NCBI GenBank assembly: GCA_047967505.1
Contig: CM106538.1
Strand: one strand, 5' to 3'
Source: Dipteris shenzhenensis
Taxonomy: Eukaryota > Polypodiophyta > Polypodiopsida > Gleicheniales
DNA length: 64,000 nucleotides
Shown here: positions 20,950 to 31,898 of the stretch, in pieces
How the letters are laid out: each line of letters starts with the position of its first letter
How positions within the stretch are numbered: position 1 is the stretch's first letter
Made by a program: the position numbers and the translations under genes
The notes under the pieces: generated by a model
Told to the model about the DNA's origin: nothing
The model's database searches: none
What the model saw: the letters and a program-made list of their open reading frames with translations, nothing else

Positions 20950-21321
20950 TTATTGGCTCCCCTGTTTCAAATTATACAATTTTCCACATCTTCTAGCAAT
21001 AGGACATGCAACAAAGAGGTGGAAGATATCTTCATTTATAGAGGGGCGCCTCATGCATTTGCCATTTCCCTTTCCAATTCTCAGTCCTCTATTGTTAGTC
21101 CACACAGCTTTATGCATTATTAGCCAAAGCAAGGCAAACATTTTGTCAAGGATTGAGCTTGACCAAATGGAGCAGAATCTGAGTTTCCATTTGCCCTTAG
21201 AGTCCTGCAGTTTCCACCTAGAAATAAGGACAATGCAGAGATCCCCTATATTTATGGCTAGAGTGGGGATAGGGAAGAAAGAAGTACTCTCAACCCAACT
21301 GAACTGTCTACTGTAAACCAA
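20950..21321 (-). pseudogene. LINE ORF2 C-terminal zf-RVT region
   Basis: Reads FSWVESTSFFP and then LLWLIMHKAVWTNNRGLRIGK, with a C/H-rich end (DIFHLFVACPIARRCGKL). This matches the zinc-binding zf-RVT domain found after plant LINE reverse transcriptases. Part of the first Cys pair appears lost (CMRRPSINEDIFH). Confidence 0.65.
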
Positions 21322-21864
21322 GAATGATCCACCTTTCCATTGCTAACCTCCCAGAGGTGAATTATGTTCAAAACTAGTATCTGGCATTGGTTGTTTAAAC
21401 TGAACTCCCTCCTAATCTCAATCCAAGTTTTTCATCTTAGCTCAGCTTTGTTCCAAAGCTGACCCCAACATTGTAGTCCTTTTTTGAAGAGTACAGTAGC
21501 CTTATCAAAGTCTTCCTCAGAGAGAATAGCCTCCTTGAAGATAACAAAGACCCAGATTGAATCTAATGTCATAAAAGCTCCTTTGCCAGAGAAGACAATT
21601 TGGCTTTTAATTCCTTCAAAGACTACTGTCCATAGTGAGAGCCAAAGCTGACTGCTGCCTTAAGCTTTGCAGGGTTCAGGGTTACATATAGCTGACAGCA
21701 TAGGGTACTTTTTCCACTTGGGAGCTCTCAGAGGTCTTAGGGAGCTGACATTCCTTAGAAGGATTTGAGCCCAATCCTCAAGAGGATGGAAGATTGCTTT
21801 AATTATCTAGGTTGAGGATAGTTTCAAAGAAGCCTGCTCTATATTTATCACCTAAGCCTCCTTC

Positions 21865-23470
21865 CTACTTGGGTTTGATACAAAAATCCCATCTAACCTT
21901 GGCTATCTTGCCCCCCCAAAGAAAGGATCTGCAAATTCTAATGAACCTATCAATTCCAGTTCTAGAAGGGAACCAAGAAGTGAGGTAGAAAATGACAATT
22001 GGGTGTATGCAATGGTTGAGAACTATTCTCCTTCCAGCTAGACTAGCCTGGAACCTCTCCATTTCTCAATCTTGCTTTGAAATCTGTTCAAGAACTAGTC
22101 TCATCTCTGTTTGAGGGAAATGTCAAACCCCATGGGGATACCCAATAATCTGAAGACAGTACCATGTTTGATTCTCTGACAGCCCATCTCTTCCAAGAAA
22201 TCCTGCTCATCCCCTTTGAGAGTTGCATATCCAGTTTTGGAGTGGTTGATTTTGGATCCAGAAGCTTTACAAAAGATCTCTAAGGACTCCATACCATTTT
22301 TTATAACCTGAGTCTCATTCTTGAGGGTTAAATTTGTGTCATCAACAAAATGTTGGCAAATAAGGTGTTTGCCAGAGGGCAACTCAATGCCTTTCACATT
22401 TCCTTCTTGACTTTGATGTTGAAGTAGCCACCCTAGTGAGTCTGCAGAAATTGCAAATAGTAAAGGAGCAAAAGGGCAACCCTATCTTATAGATCTTTTA
22501 AGGACAAAGGGTTGACTCATAACACCATTGACATAGATCTTTTGTTGAAGCATTGGTGAGAAGCAGTTTGATATATGAGATGAACAGAGGGCCAAGGCCC
22601 ATATCAGCCAGAGTCTGGATGATGAAGTCCCACTCAAGTCTATCATATGCTTTATCAAGTCAACCTTCAAAAAACATATGTCCTGCTTTGTTTCCCTGGC
22701 ATACTCACATCCCTCCTAGACATTAATGATGGCTTCAAGAAGATGTTTGCCCTTTATGAAGCCTTTCTATTTTGGAAGTATCCACTTGGCCATTCTATTC
22801 TTTACTCTCAGAGCAAGGGCTTTAGCAAAGATCTTGTAGCTGCAGTTAAGAATAGTGAGTGGCCTCCAGTTTCTTAACTCTTGCTTATCCCCCTCGTTGG
22901 GAATTAATTTGATAACTCCCCCATTAATATGAGTAGGCAAATTCCAATTATTGACACTCTCTTGCCATAACAGTAGGAGATAAGGACCAACAGTGGACCA
23001 ATATTTTTTATAGAATTCAATTGGCAATCCATCTTCTCCTAGTGTTTTGCCATCTGCCAATACCTTGATAGCCTCAAAGAGTTCATCAATAGACAGAGGT
23101 TTTTCAAGGTATTTGTTATCAAAACTATAAACAATGTTCTTTCTATCATCCTTGCATAGTTCTCTAGCCTTGGTCACTTTAGCATCTACTTGTATAGTGG
23201 AGGATAGCAAGTTCTGGAAGTGGAGATGAATGAGATCAATATTCCCCTCAGTAGAAGAAGCAAGAGAATTGTCAACTTTTCTAAGGAGGGGAATCTCTTC
23301 ATTAGATTTTTTCCTTCTAATAAGCTTGAAGTATTCTTTGGTAGGTCTCTCACCTTTACTAGCCCACCAATCCCTAAAGTATACTTTGGAGTCATTAAGC
23401 AAAATCTATTCTTGAATTTTGAGTTCATTTCTTTTCCCAACCAAGTCAACCTGGGCATGTGCATCCCCCT
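21865..23470 (-). pseudogene. LINE ORF2 reverse transcriptase
   Basis: RT blocks run in order: LADGKTLGEDGLPIEFYKK, LIPNEGDKQELRNWRPLTI (about 22900), the QHFVDDTNL catalytic box (about 22350; FVDD), SGSKINHSKT, and the connection region LLGIPMGF. Frames switch near 22670-22770, and several stops are present. Confidence 0.85.
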
Positions 23471-23576
23471 ATCTGGCTAAGCTCTCCAAGGAAACAATCA
23501 TGTCCTGAATGCTGTCCATTCTCTTAGCCCTTATTTTGGCTCTGTCTTTTCTTGCTTTTCTGAGTAGTCTTTAGGT

Positions 23577-23924
23577 CTATTCAATAGCTATACACCAGGA
23601 GTCACTGACTAAGATAGAATTAGTGAAGGCCATCAGCCAAATTATTTTAACCCCTTCTTGGACACTTTTAAGGTCAAAGAATTTAGGATCAGCCTTAAAC
23701 CAGGAGGTGATTTTTTGTCCTAGGCCAAAGTCACATTTGAGGAGGATTGGCTTGTGGTCAAAGAGAAAAAGAGAAGAGAAGACCTGAGTCTTAAGAAAAC
23801 TAGCCTGCCTTACTAGCTGTTGAGAGGCATAGGTCCTATCCAATCTAGCCTCTCTTTTGTTGGCTCCAACTTGACTATTGGACCAAGTAAAAGCACCTTT
23901 CATACCCATGTCCACAAGGCTTAG
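23577..23924 (-). pseudogene. LINE ORF2 endonuclease domain, C-terminal part
   Basis: Resumes LVDMGMKGAFTWSN, then RLDRTY and SDHKP-like FDHKPILL, the closing motifs of the EEP endonuclease; the usual S before DH is F. Joining across the CTTAG duplication keeps the frame. Confidence 0.8.
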
Positions 23925-24093
23925 TGAGAGTGCTCTCAACGGAAGTAAGAACGGAAGAAGGAGAGAGAGAGATAGAGAGCCACACAAGTTTGGTGGGTGC
24001 AGAACCACCCTAATCTTCTTTTTCGTTCATTTATATATGTGTTTGAGTATTGTACATAACCGGGGTTAAGGCACAGTGACCTTTAACCCCACA
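23925..24093 (-). repeat. 3' LTR of copia copy 1 (169 bp)
   Basis: Minus strand TG..CA, starting TGTGGGGTTAAAGG and ending in GAGAGCACTCTCA. Short LTR. Confidence 0.95.
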
Positions 24094-24104
24094 ACCTCCC
24101 ACTT
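24094..24104 (-). other. Polypurine tract of copia copy 1
   Basis: Minus strand AAGTGGGAGGT directly before the 3' LTR; identical in copy 2. Confidence 0.85.
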
Positions 24105-24146
24105 AAAGGACAATGTGCCTTTAAGGGAGAATAACTAGTGAGCATA

Positions 24147-27100
24147 CTATCCAATGCCCATCAATACACGACAATACTCAAACTGATGACTAGGTAGACT
24201 CTTCGTCACCATATCTGCAGGGTTATCATCTGTATGAACCTTGATAAGCTCTATGCGCTTGTCCTCAAGTACCTCCCTGATGAAATGGTACCTGACCTCA
24301 ATGTGTTTGGTCTTTGCATGAAAGACCGGATTCCGTGCTAGCTGAATAGCACTCATGGAATCACTATGCAATGTCAGTACACCTGTATGAATCCCCAAAT
24401 CTCCCACTAGCCGATCAAGCCATATAGCCTCCTTGCAACCCTCTGTAACTGCAACATACTCAGCTTCTGTGGTAGACAAAGCAATGCACTTCTGTGCGCG
24501 AGACATCCACGACACTGCACCACCTGCAAAGGTGAAAACATAACCAGAAGTGGATCTCCTACTATCCACATGCCCTGCATAGTCTGAATCTATGTACCCA
24601 AGTACACGCATGTCTCCTTTACCGAAGCAAACGCACATCTCCTTGGTACCCTTCATGTACCTCATGATGCACTTAACTGCCTCCCAATGCCTCTTTCCTG
24701 GATTAGCCATATACCGGCTAACAACTCCCACTGCAAATGCAATGTCTGGTCTAGTAGCTATCATAGCATACATAAGACTCCCAACTGCTGATGCATAAGG
24801 AACCTTGGCCATCATGGCCCTTTCCTCATCTGATTTGGGACTATCTGTATGACTCAGTTTCACATATGGAGGCAATGGAGTACTCACTGCCTTCCCCCCC
24901 TCCATATTGAAATGCTGCAATACTTTTGTAACATACTCTTTTTGTGAAAGCCAAAGGAGTTTCCTACTCCGATCACGCGTGATGCGCATACCAAGAATAT
25001 GACCTGCAAGTCCCAAATCCTTCATATCAAAGGCCTCATGCAACTTGGCCTTTAATGCATCTAGCTCATAAGTATTCTTGCTAGCCAATAGCATATCATC
25101 CACATATAGTGCCAAGATTATCAAGCTATTATCCTTAGCCCTTTTAGTATAGAGGCAGTGATCAATTTCACTCCTTCTAAAACCCTGGGACCGAATGAAA
25201 GCATCAAACTTCTGATACCATTCTCTAGGCGCTTGCTTAAGACCATAGAGACTCTTCTTCAGCTTGCAAACTAAATGCTCTTTGCCCTTTTCTTCAAAGC
25301 CTTCCAGCTGCACCATGTAAATTTCCTCATGCACATCCCCATGCAAGAAAGCTGTCTTGACATCCATCTGCATAAGCTCCATATCCTCTGATGCCACTAG
25401 TCCAAGCATGCATCTAAGTGTGGTCATCTTCTCAACCGGAGAGAATATCTCATCAAAGTCCACACCCTTCTCTTGCTTGAACCCTTTAGCAACCAAACGG
25501 GCCTTGTACCTAGGCACATCATCACCTGTGACCTTCATTTTGTAGACCCATTTACATGGCAATGCTTTCTTTCCATGTGGCAAAGAAACCAAGTCCCAAG
25601 TCTTATTCTTCATAAGTGAACTCATCTCTGATTGCATAGCATACTCCCACTTGCGTTGATCCTCACGCATCATAGCCTCTTTGTAGCAAGAAGGCTCCCC
25701 GCAATCAGTAAGCATCACATAGTCTACCCCTGGAACAAACCTATCAGGCGGTCTAGACACTCTAGATGATCTTCTCAAGGGCATTTCAGCTTGCTGTCCC
25801 ACTTGCATATCAGCCACATTTGGCTCATCATTTCCACCAATAGATGATCCATCATCTACCCTTGATTGTATACCTGTGGGAGTACTTGGTTGTACCATTT
25901 CTTGCACATTTGGTGCATGGACAGCTTGCTGTCTATCAACATATGCAGGTGGATTCACATCCTGGAAAGTGATTCTCCTCATTTCCACATCCCTCATGGG
26001 TGCCTTATGCATCTTCTTCTCATTGAAGACCACATCATGGCTGCGTATGATCTTCTTTGCTTCTGGATCCCAGAGACGATAGCCCATCTCTCCACTTTCA
26101 CCATAACCCAGAAAGATGCATTTCCTAGACTTAGGATCTAGCTTCTTTCGAAGCTCTTTTGGCACATGTGCATATGCCTCACACCCAAATATATGCAAAT
26201 GAGAGTAAGAGGGCTTCTTGCCACTCCATGCCTCTTCAGGAATACCACCATCCAAACTCTTACTAGGTGATCTATTGATCACATGCACTGCAGTTTTCAT
26301 TGCCTCAGCCCAAAAACCACCAGAAAGACTTGCATTGGAAAGCATGCATTGCAACCTTTCTTGAATGGTACGGTTCATCTTTTCTGCAACTGGATTTTGC
26401 TCTGGAGTACGAGGGGATGTGAGCTCCCTCTTAATCCCACGTGTATCACAGAAATGCTGAAAGTCATGAGAGAGATACTCTCCACCATTGTTAGTCCGTA
26501 GGCATTTAAGCATTCTACCTAACTGATTCTCAACCAAGGCCAGCCATTTCTGAAAGACCTGGAACACATCACTCTTCCGAGCTATAGCATAAGCCCACAC
26601 TTTCCTAGTTGCATCATCAATGAATGTCACATAGTATTCAGCCCCGCCTAATGACTGTGTAGGCATGGGACCACATATGTCTGAATGCACCAAATCAAGC
26701 ATTTCAAACTCTTTCTTTCCCCTTCTTTTATGGGCTGATTTAGTCTGCTTCCCAGAGAGACAATGCTCACAAAATTCAAAATCAGAGAAACTCAAATGCG
26801 GTACATAACCCAAACGGCATAAGAGTTTCATTCCATTCTGGCTCATGTGCCCCAACCTGCAATGCCACAAAGAAGTGCTTGGCTGCTCGGTTATTGCAAC
26901 AACATGATCAAATACCCCTGATACATGTAAGGGATACAAAGTCCCACACTTGGCACCCCGAGCCAAAAGCATAGAGCCCTTCTGAATTTTCAAACTTTGA
27001 AAGCCAAAAGTGGTGTGAAAACCAGCATCATCTAGCTGACCCACTGAAATAAGACTCTTGGTCAGCTTAGGCACATGTCTCACATGTTTCAAAACAAATG

Positions 27101-28238
27101 CAGACCCATTTGCAAAAGAAAACTTTATGTCACCTACTCCCACTATGTCACATGCATAGTCATTTCCAAGATGCACACAACCTGTCTTTCCACTATCATA
27201 AGTGGAGAACCATTCCCTATGGGGAGTAACATGGAATGAAGCACCAGAATCCAAAATCCAATCCTGGGAATATGCATCATCTGAAGTGGTAAGCAACTCT
27301 GCAGATAAACTAGACATGAAGAGAACATCATTGTCACTATCATGTGTGACTGCATTGATCTCCTCGATCTTCACTTTTGCTTTGTCTTCCCTTGGACTTT
27401 CTTCCTTTTGATTTGCACCCCAATTTGCATTCTTTTTCTTATTCTTTTGCTCTCTTTTCAACTTGTAGCAATCCTTTTTCATATGGCCCTTCTTGCCACA
27501 ATGGTAACACTCAATGTCCCGTGCCCTAGTGGATTTGCTACGAGACTTCCCTCTTTCTTGGGACTTCCCCCTGAACTGTGATCTACCCCTTTGCACATTT
27601 AAGGCTGCATCCTGCTTGTTGCCATCCATAGACTTCCGTCTAATCTCCTCGGCCAACAAGCTACCCACAACATCATCAAATTTCAGTACTCCACCAGGTG
27701 CAGAGTTACTGACAGCTGTACGGAAGGTATCCCATGAGGATGGCAATGAACATAAGAGAAATATTGCCTTAGTCTCCGCATCAAAATTCATTTTCTGAGC
27801 CTGAAGTTGGCTGAAAATAATATTGAATTCATTCAAGTGAGAAGCAATGGAGACCCCTTCCTTCATCTGCAGCTCAAACAACCTCTTCATGAGGTAAACT
27901 TTATTAGAGGCGGTTTCCTTCTCATAAGTGGCACACAGTTTCTTCCACAAATCTTCCGTAGTCTGCTCATTTACTACTGTGAAATAAACTGACTCTGCAA
28001 GATGAATTCTAATAGTAGACTTTGCTAATGCATCCAACTCATTCCAATCATCCTCAGACATATTTGCAGGCTTAGCTTCAATCCCTGCCAAGGGTTTAAT
28101 CTGCTTCTTTTGAATAAGCACATCCTTTATTTGTTCTTTCCACAAAGAAAAGTTTGTCCCATCAATCTTTTTAATGCTGAAAAACTCCTTTTCAGACGTG
28201 GAAGAGGATGCCATGATGCAAATGAAACAAAATCCCAA
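24147..28238 (-). CDS. Copia gag-pol polyprotein, full-length, integrase D-to-N
   Basis: 1,363 codons without a stop. Translation may start at the ATG at 28214 (MASSSTSEKE), since only copy 2's corresponding start is clearly shared. Order: gag of UBN2 type (1-240), CCHC knuckle CYHCGKKGHMKKDC (about 245), protease with LDSGASFHVT (about 330), GAG-pre-integrase and HHCC finger (LWHCRLGHMS..CEHCLSGK), integrase core, RT with YVDDMLLA, and RNase H (STTEAEYVA, KHIEVRYHF). The protein would copy and integrate the element. The integrase second catalytic position reads RTNNGGEY where copy 2 has RADNGGEY, so Asp is replaced by Asn (GAC to AAC). Confidence 0.95.
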   Translation of the reverse strand: MGFCFICIMASSSTSEKEFFSIKKIDGTNFSLWKEQIKDVLIQKKQIKPLAGIEAKPANMSEDDWNELDALAKSTIRIHLAESVYFTVVNEQTTEDLWKKLCATYEKETASNKVYLMKRLFELQMKEGVSIASHLNEFNIIFSQLQAQKMNFDAETKAIFLLCSLPSSWDTFRTAVSNSAPGGVLKFDDVVGSLLAEEIRRKSMDGNKQDAALNVQRGRSQFRGKSQERGKSRSKSTRARDIECYHCGKKGHMKKDCYKLKREQKNKKKNANWGANQKEESPREDKAKVKIEEINAVTHDSDNDVLFMSSLSAELLTTSDDAYSQDWILDSGASFHVTPHREWFSTYDSGKTGCVHLGNDYACDIVGVGDIKFSFANGSAFVLKHVRHVPKLTKSLISVGQLDDAGFHTTFGFQSLKIQKGSMLLARGAKCGTLYPLHVSGVFDHVVAITEQPSTSLWHCRLGHMSQNGMKLLCRLGYVPHLSFSDFEFCEHCLSGKQTKSAHKRRGKKEFEMLDLVHSDICGPMPTQSLGGAEYYVTFIDDATRKVWAYAIARKSDVFQVFQKWLALVENQLGRMLKCLRTNNGGEYLSHDFQHFCDTRGIKRELTSPRTPEQNPVAEKMNRTIQERLQCMLSNASLSGGFWAEAMKTAVHVINRSPSKSLDGGIPEEAWSGKKPSYSHLHIFGCEAYAHVPKELRKKLDPKSRKCIFLGYGESGEMGYRLWDPEAKKIIRSHDVVFNEKKMHKAPMRDVEMRRITFQDVNPPAYVDRQQAVHAPNVQEMVQPSTPTGIQSRVDDGSSIGGNDEPNVADMQVGQQAEMPLRRSSRVSRPPDRFVPGVDYVMLTDCGEPSCYKEAMMREDQRKWEYAMQSEMSSLMKNKTWDLVSLPHGKKALPCKWVYKMKVTGDDVPRYKARLVAKGFKQEKGVDFDEIFSPVEKMTTLRCMLGLVASEDMELMQMDVKTAFLHGDVHEEIYMVQLEGFEEKGKEHLVCKLKKSLYGLKQAPREWYQKFDAFIRSQGFRRSEIDHCLYTKRAKDNSLIILALYVDDMLLASKNTYELDALKAKLHEAFDMKDLGLAGHILGMRITRDRSRKLLWLSQKEYVTKVLQHFNMEGGKAVSTPLPPYVKLSHTDSPKSDEERAMMAKVPYASAVGSLMYAMIATRPDIAFAVGVVSRYMANPGKRHWEAVKCIMRYMKGTKEMCVCFGKGDMRVLGYIDSDYAGHVDSRRSTSGYVFTFAGGAVSWMSRAQKCIALSTTEAEYVAVTEGCKEAIWLDRLVGDLGIHTGVLTLHSDSMSAIQLARNPVFHAKTKHIEVRYHFIREVLEDKRIELIKVHTDDNPADMVTKSLPSHQFEYCRVLMGIG

Positions 28239-29639
28239 ATGCTAGTGCCTCAAGAGAGAATCACACCAAATACCAGGTGCACTCAAATGTGTATGCCACA
28301 ATAGAGTGAAATATCACCAAAATTCAAAGCTCAAAGCATCAAAAGATGCATCTGACTCATGTGCATATACTATGCATCCATATGAGCAAATCTGGCCCAA
28401 AAGAAAATGCCAATAAGTGCCAAATGACTCAAGCATAAACACTGTCCACTGGCATATGCATCAATAATATCTCATCCAAGAGAGCATAGCACTATCAGTG
28501 CATCACCTGCAATGTGTCAAAGCTGTCCCTAAGCTTAAAATAGCATCCATGTGCAAAAAGCGTTCATAAAAATAGCATCCCACAAGGCAATTTGGGCCTA
28601 TCAGTGCATCCAACAAGGACCGCAATGCATCCAAATGGCCTATAAATCATCCACTTCAACCAAATGCACACCACGAATGAGCGCACACTACTCAAACTGC
28701 AACCAGAGTGATCTGCATAAGGTATGCTCAAGAAATCATAGTCCCACGGTAATGACCGCTACTGAAAATAGAACCTGAGATGCCTCAAAACATGGCGCCA
28801 TTGCATAATCGGACTCAACAAGAAAATCTACAAATATCTCTCTTCTGCCAAAACTCCAAAATCCCAACCGATGAGTGAGAAATGGGAGTCAACACTTATC
28901 CACTGCCATGTGGCATAAATCTAAGGTTTCAAAACCTTAGAATGAAAAATGCATAACAGAGAGACGAAATCGAATACACAGAGATCTATAACTCTAAAAA
29001 TCCTCCACCGAATCGCACAAGAACTGACAGGTAGGGGTTTTTGGGCGTCCGGAACGCAATGGGACAAACGGTTTTGGAAACCGTGGTCTCAATCACTGGG
29101 TCCAACACACGGGCTGAAAAACGTTTTTGAAAACAGAGCTGTTTGTAAACTCCACCGGAGTGCGAATGATGAGCAACATAGAAGTTTTAGGACCTCCTGA
29201 GTCCACCTGAACTGACAGATCTGCAAATGGTTGCTCCAAACTTGAGTTCCAACACCCGGGCAAAAAAACGCAGGAACTGACACAGTGAGTCAGAAATCCA
29301 CTGAAATGATCCCAGATTCAAGAATGAAGGTGTTTCCAAGCTCCTGAAGTGATGTGGACACCAAAAGCAAGCAATAGTTGCCTCTACAAGTCAATATGGA
29401 GTCTCTGTCATCGAACGGGACAGGGAAAAGCTCAAAAAACGACTTTTTCTTTGAAAGCTCTTAAAAGGCTCTCAAAACCACTTCACAAAGCCAAAGTGAC
29501 TTTTCCAAATGTTCCTCCAAGGTCTCTACACCCTCGGATGCAAGTAAAGTCGCCCACAAAGCTTCCCACAGAGCTTCTCCTTCCTGTCACAGAGCTGCTG
29601 AGCTTCAAGCATTCACGCACGCTCAGCTAGATCACTCGG
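28239..29639 (-). other. Leader of copia copy 1
   Basis: About 1.4 kb between the primer site and gag with no long ORF. The corresponding stretch of copy 2 (31899-33337) is clearly similar, so this is a conserved leader and not an insertion. Confidence 0.8.
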
Positions 29640-29651
29640 GCTCTGATACCA
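29640..29651 (-). other. Primer-binding site of copia copy 1
   Basis: Minus strand TGGTATCAGAGC, complementary to the initiator tRNA-Met 3' end. Confidence 0.9.
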
Positions 29652-29653
29652 GT

Positions 29654-29823
29654 TGAGAGTGCTCTCAACGGAAGCAAGAATGGAAGAAGGAGAGAGAGAG
29701 ATAGAGAGCCACACAAGTTTGGTGGGTGCAGAACCACCCTAATCTTCTTTTTCATTCATTTATATATGTGTTTGAGTATTGTACATAACCGGGGTTAAGG
29801 CACAGTGACCTTTAACCCCCACA
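29654..29823 (-). repeat. 5' LTR of copia copy 1 (170 bp)
   Basis: Partner of 23925-24093, two bases from the primer site. Confidence 0.95.
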
Positions 29824-30420
29824 CTTAGGTCTTCTTTCAGGTTCTCCCAAAGAGTCAATTCACTACCTCTGATTATAGTTCCTTTACCCATCCATCTATC
29901 AATGGAGTTTTCCACCATGTTAAAATCCCCCACCACAAAACATTTGTTACCTGCAAGCAATAGTGATTTCCAGCTGATCTTTCTATCCTGTATACTGTTA
30001 GGGGCATACAATAAAACCACATTGAAAGACTGAACTTGTAAAGAGAATTTGAGCATAATCCATCTGTGCAGTGTATCCAGTTCAACCCCTAGGATTCCAT
30101 GGGAATAATTAGAAAGTATCCCAATTGCCACTCCACCCTTTCCCTCCTCATTCTGGGTGAAGAACCGTTTTCTTCTCTTATCTCAATAGCTATAAGTCTA
30201 TTCTCTAGAGAGGGTCCAGAGACTTTAACTTCTTATAATGTAAGAAAAGTAGGGGAAAGATTATTGGTTCTCAACCCCAATAAGCTAACTCTTCTCCTTT
30301 GCTTGGGTCAGTGAGTCCTCTGACATTGAGGGAGAGGATGGCTATTGGTTTACTTGACATTCTTTTTGGTTCCCTTTCTAGCCCTGGGATTGGGGCTATT
30401 AATATGGGGGGAAGCACTTT
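29824..30420 (-). pseudogene. LINE ORF2 endonuclease domain, N-terminal part
   Basis: The minus strand shows the opening motif ILSLNVRGL (about 30340), then, after frameshifts, NVVLLYAPNS and GDFNMVENS, typical of the AP-endonuclease-like (EEP) domain; GDFN includes catalytic residues. The frame is cut at 29824 by a copia insertion and resumes at 23924. Confidence 0.8.
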
Positions 30421-30437
30421 TACCTTGACAGAGCTTT

Positions 30438-31713
30438 CTATTGCTTTGCACTTGAGTAAAAGTCTTTCCTTGAACCACAGTATCCTTTAGTTGTGAACAT
30501 GTCTTGATCATCTTCTAAGTCTTCCTCACTGATCTTGGAAGAGGTCATCTCATCCTCTCTATTGATGTCCTCTTCAAAGTCTTTTGACCAGCCTGGCTCT
30601 ATATGAGAATCCAAATCCATATTCTGATTTTTTTTAAATCCATTCTTCTGTCTCACTCTCTGCCAGGGCATCAAAGGTATTGTTCAGTACTAGAGAGTCA
30701 TCTAGCTTCCCTTTACCTTTGTCCAGAAAGGGCAAGCCTTTGGTAGGGCCTTCCTTCTGAAGAAGGGTCTTTTTAGGAGTAGCTGGGACCTTGGGCATCC
30801 ATCTTTCAATCTGTTTGATGTTGTTAGGTGTAGGAGGATCCTTGGGTTTGGGTTTGGCTCTCCTCTATGGGCAATTTTTAACTGCATGACTTGCCAGTCC
30901 ACATAGGAAGCAAAAATTTGGGAGATTTTTATAGAGAAGGGGCTGCTCTCTATATACACTACCATTTCTATTCACCATTACCAAGGTACTAGGTAGATCC
31001 TCAGCAATGTCCATTTTGATACAAACCTAAGGGTTAGCCCTAGGATTCATAAAATTTTCTTTCTCAACACCCACTATCTCTCCCAACCCACTCAAACAGG
31101 AGGCAATTTGGTTGCAGAGAGAGAGGGGCAGGTCTAGGAGCTCAAGCCACACAAGGGTAATGGTGGACCTAGGTGGATCAAGATTGAAGTTCTGCTTCCA
31201 CTTCTTTAAGTAGAGAGGTTGGTGTCTGATAGTCCATAGAGTACAGTTGAGAGCCTTGGAGGCCATGCTAGGAGACTCAAAGAGAAAGACAAAGAAACCT
31301 CTCCTCAAAAACCTCAATTTGGTAACATTGATGCCTTGCCTTACCCAGTTTGTTCTCACCTAGCTCTCAATGAAAACTAATGGAGGTCTGGGCCCTGGAA
31401 GAAAGCCTATCAGAGCATGAGTGCTAAGCCAATCTATAGACTCAGATAGAAGATCTTCATTGATAAAGGTGGTGACTTGTTACCTCTTGCAGGTTTTTGA
31501 CTCTCATTTGTAGTAGCCTCTTTCTCTTCAGTGCACTTTCTCTCATCAAGGATGGTGGTGTTGCCTGGGGCCTGTGGGTCTTTCTTTTCTTCCTCCACGT
31601 GAATGTTCTTTTCATTTCCTTCAAGTTCTCTCCCATGCCCCCTGTCATCCTCGCTTTGGGGGTCTCTTTGATTTACACTTGGAACACCTCTAGAGACACT
31701 GGCTCCTTCTTTA
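30438..31713 (-). pseudogene. LINE ORF1: DUF4283-like domain and CCHC zinc knuckle
   Basis: Reading leftward there is a Lys/Glu-rich linker after the copia insertion, then GFFVFLFESPSMASKALNC, LKKWKQNF and VWLELLDLPLSLC, the pattern of DUF4283 in plant LINE ORF1 RNA-binding proteins. The zinc knuckle CFLCGLASHAVKNC (C-x2-C-x4-H-x4-C) follows at about 30926-30885. An acidic C-terminal part ends near 30438. Stops interrupt the frame at several points, for example TAG near 31362 and TAG after the knuckle. Confidence 0.75.
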
Positions 31714-31884
31714 TGTGGGGGTTAAAGGTCACTGTGCCTTTACCTTGGCTATGTACAATACTCAAACACATATATAAATGAATGAAAAAGAAGATTAGTG
31801 TGGTTTTGCACCCACCAAAACTTGTGTGGCTCTATATCTCTCTCTCTCCCTCTTCCGTTCTTGCTTCTGTTGAGAGCACTCTCA
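31714..31884 (+). repeat. 5' LTR of copia copy 2 (171 bp)
   Basis: TGTGGGGGTTAAAGG start, CTCTCA end, followed after AC by the primer site. Confidence 0.93.
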
Positions 31885-31886
31885 AC

Positions 31887-31898
31887 TGGTATCAGAGC
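31887..31898 (+). other. Primer-binding site of copia copy 2
   Basis: TGGTATCAGAGC. Confidence 0.9.

Larger units (their letters stand above)
23925..29823 (-). mobile_element. Ty1/copia element, copy 1, complete with perfect TSD
   Basis: LTRs at 23925-24093 and 29654-29823 flank the element, with a perfect 5-bp duplication CTTAG outside (23920-23924, 29824-29828). Primer site at 29651-29640, PPT at 24104-24094. A 1.4-kb leader precedes an uninterrupted 1,363-codon gag-pol ORF. By hand the LTRs differ at about 3 positions plus a 1-bp indel, so it is young. It lies inside the LINE endonuclease domain. Confidence 0.95.
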
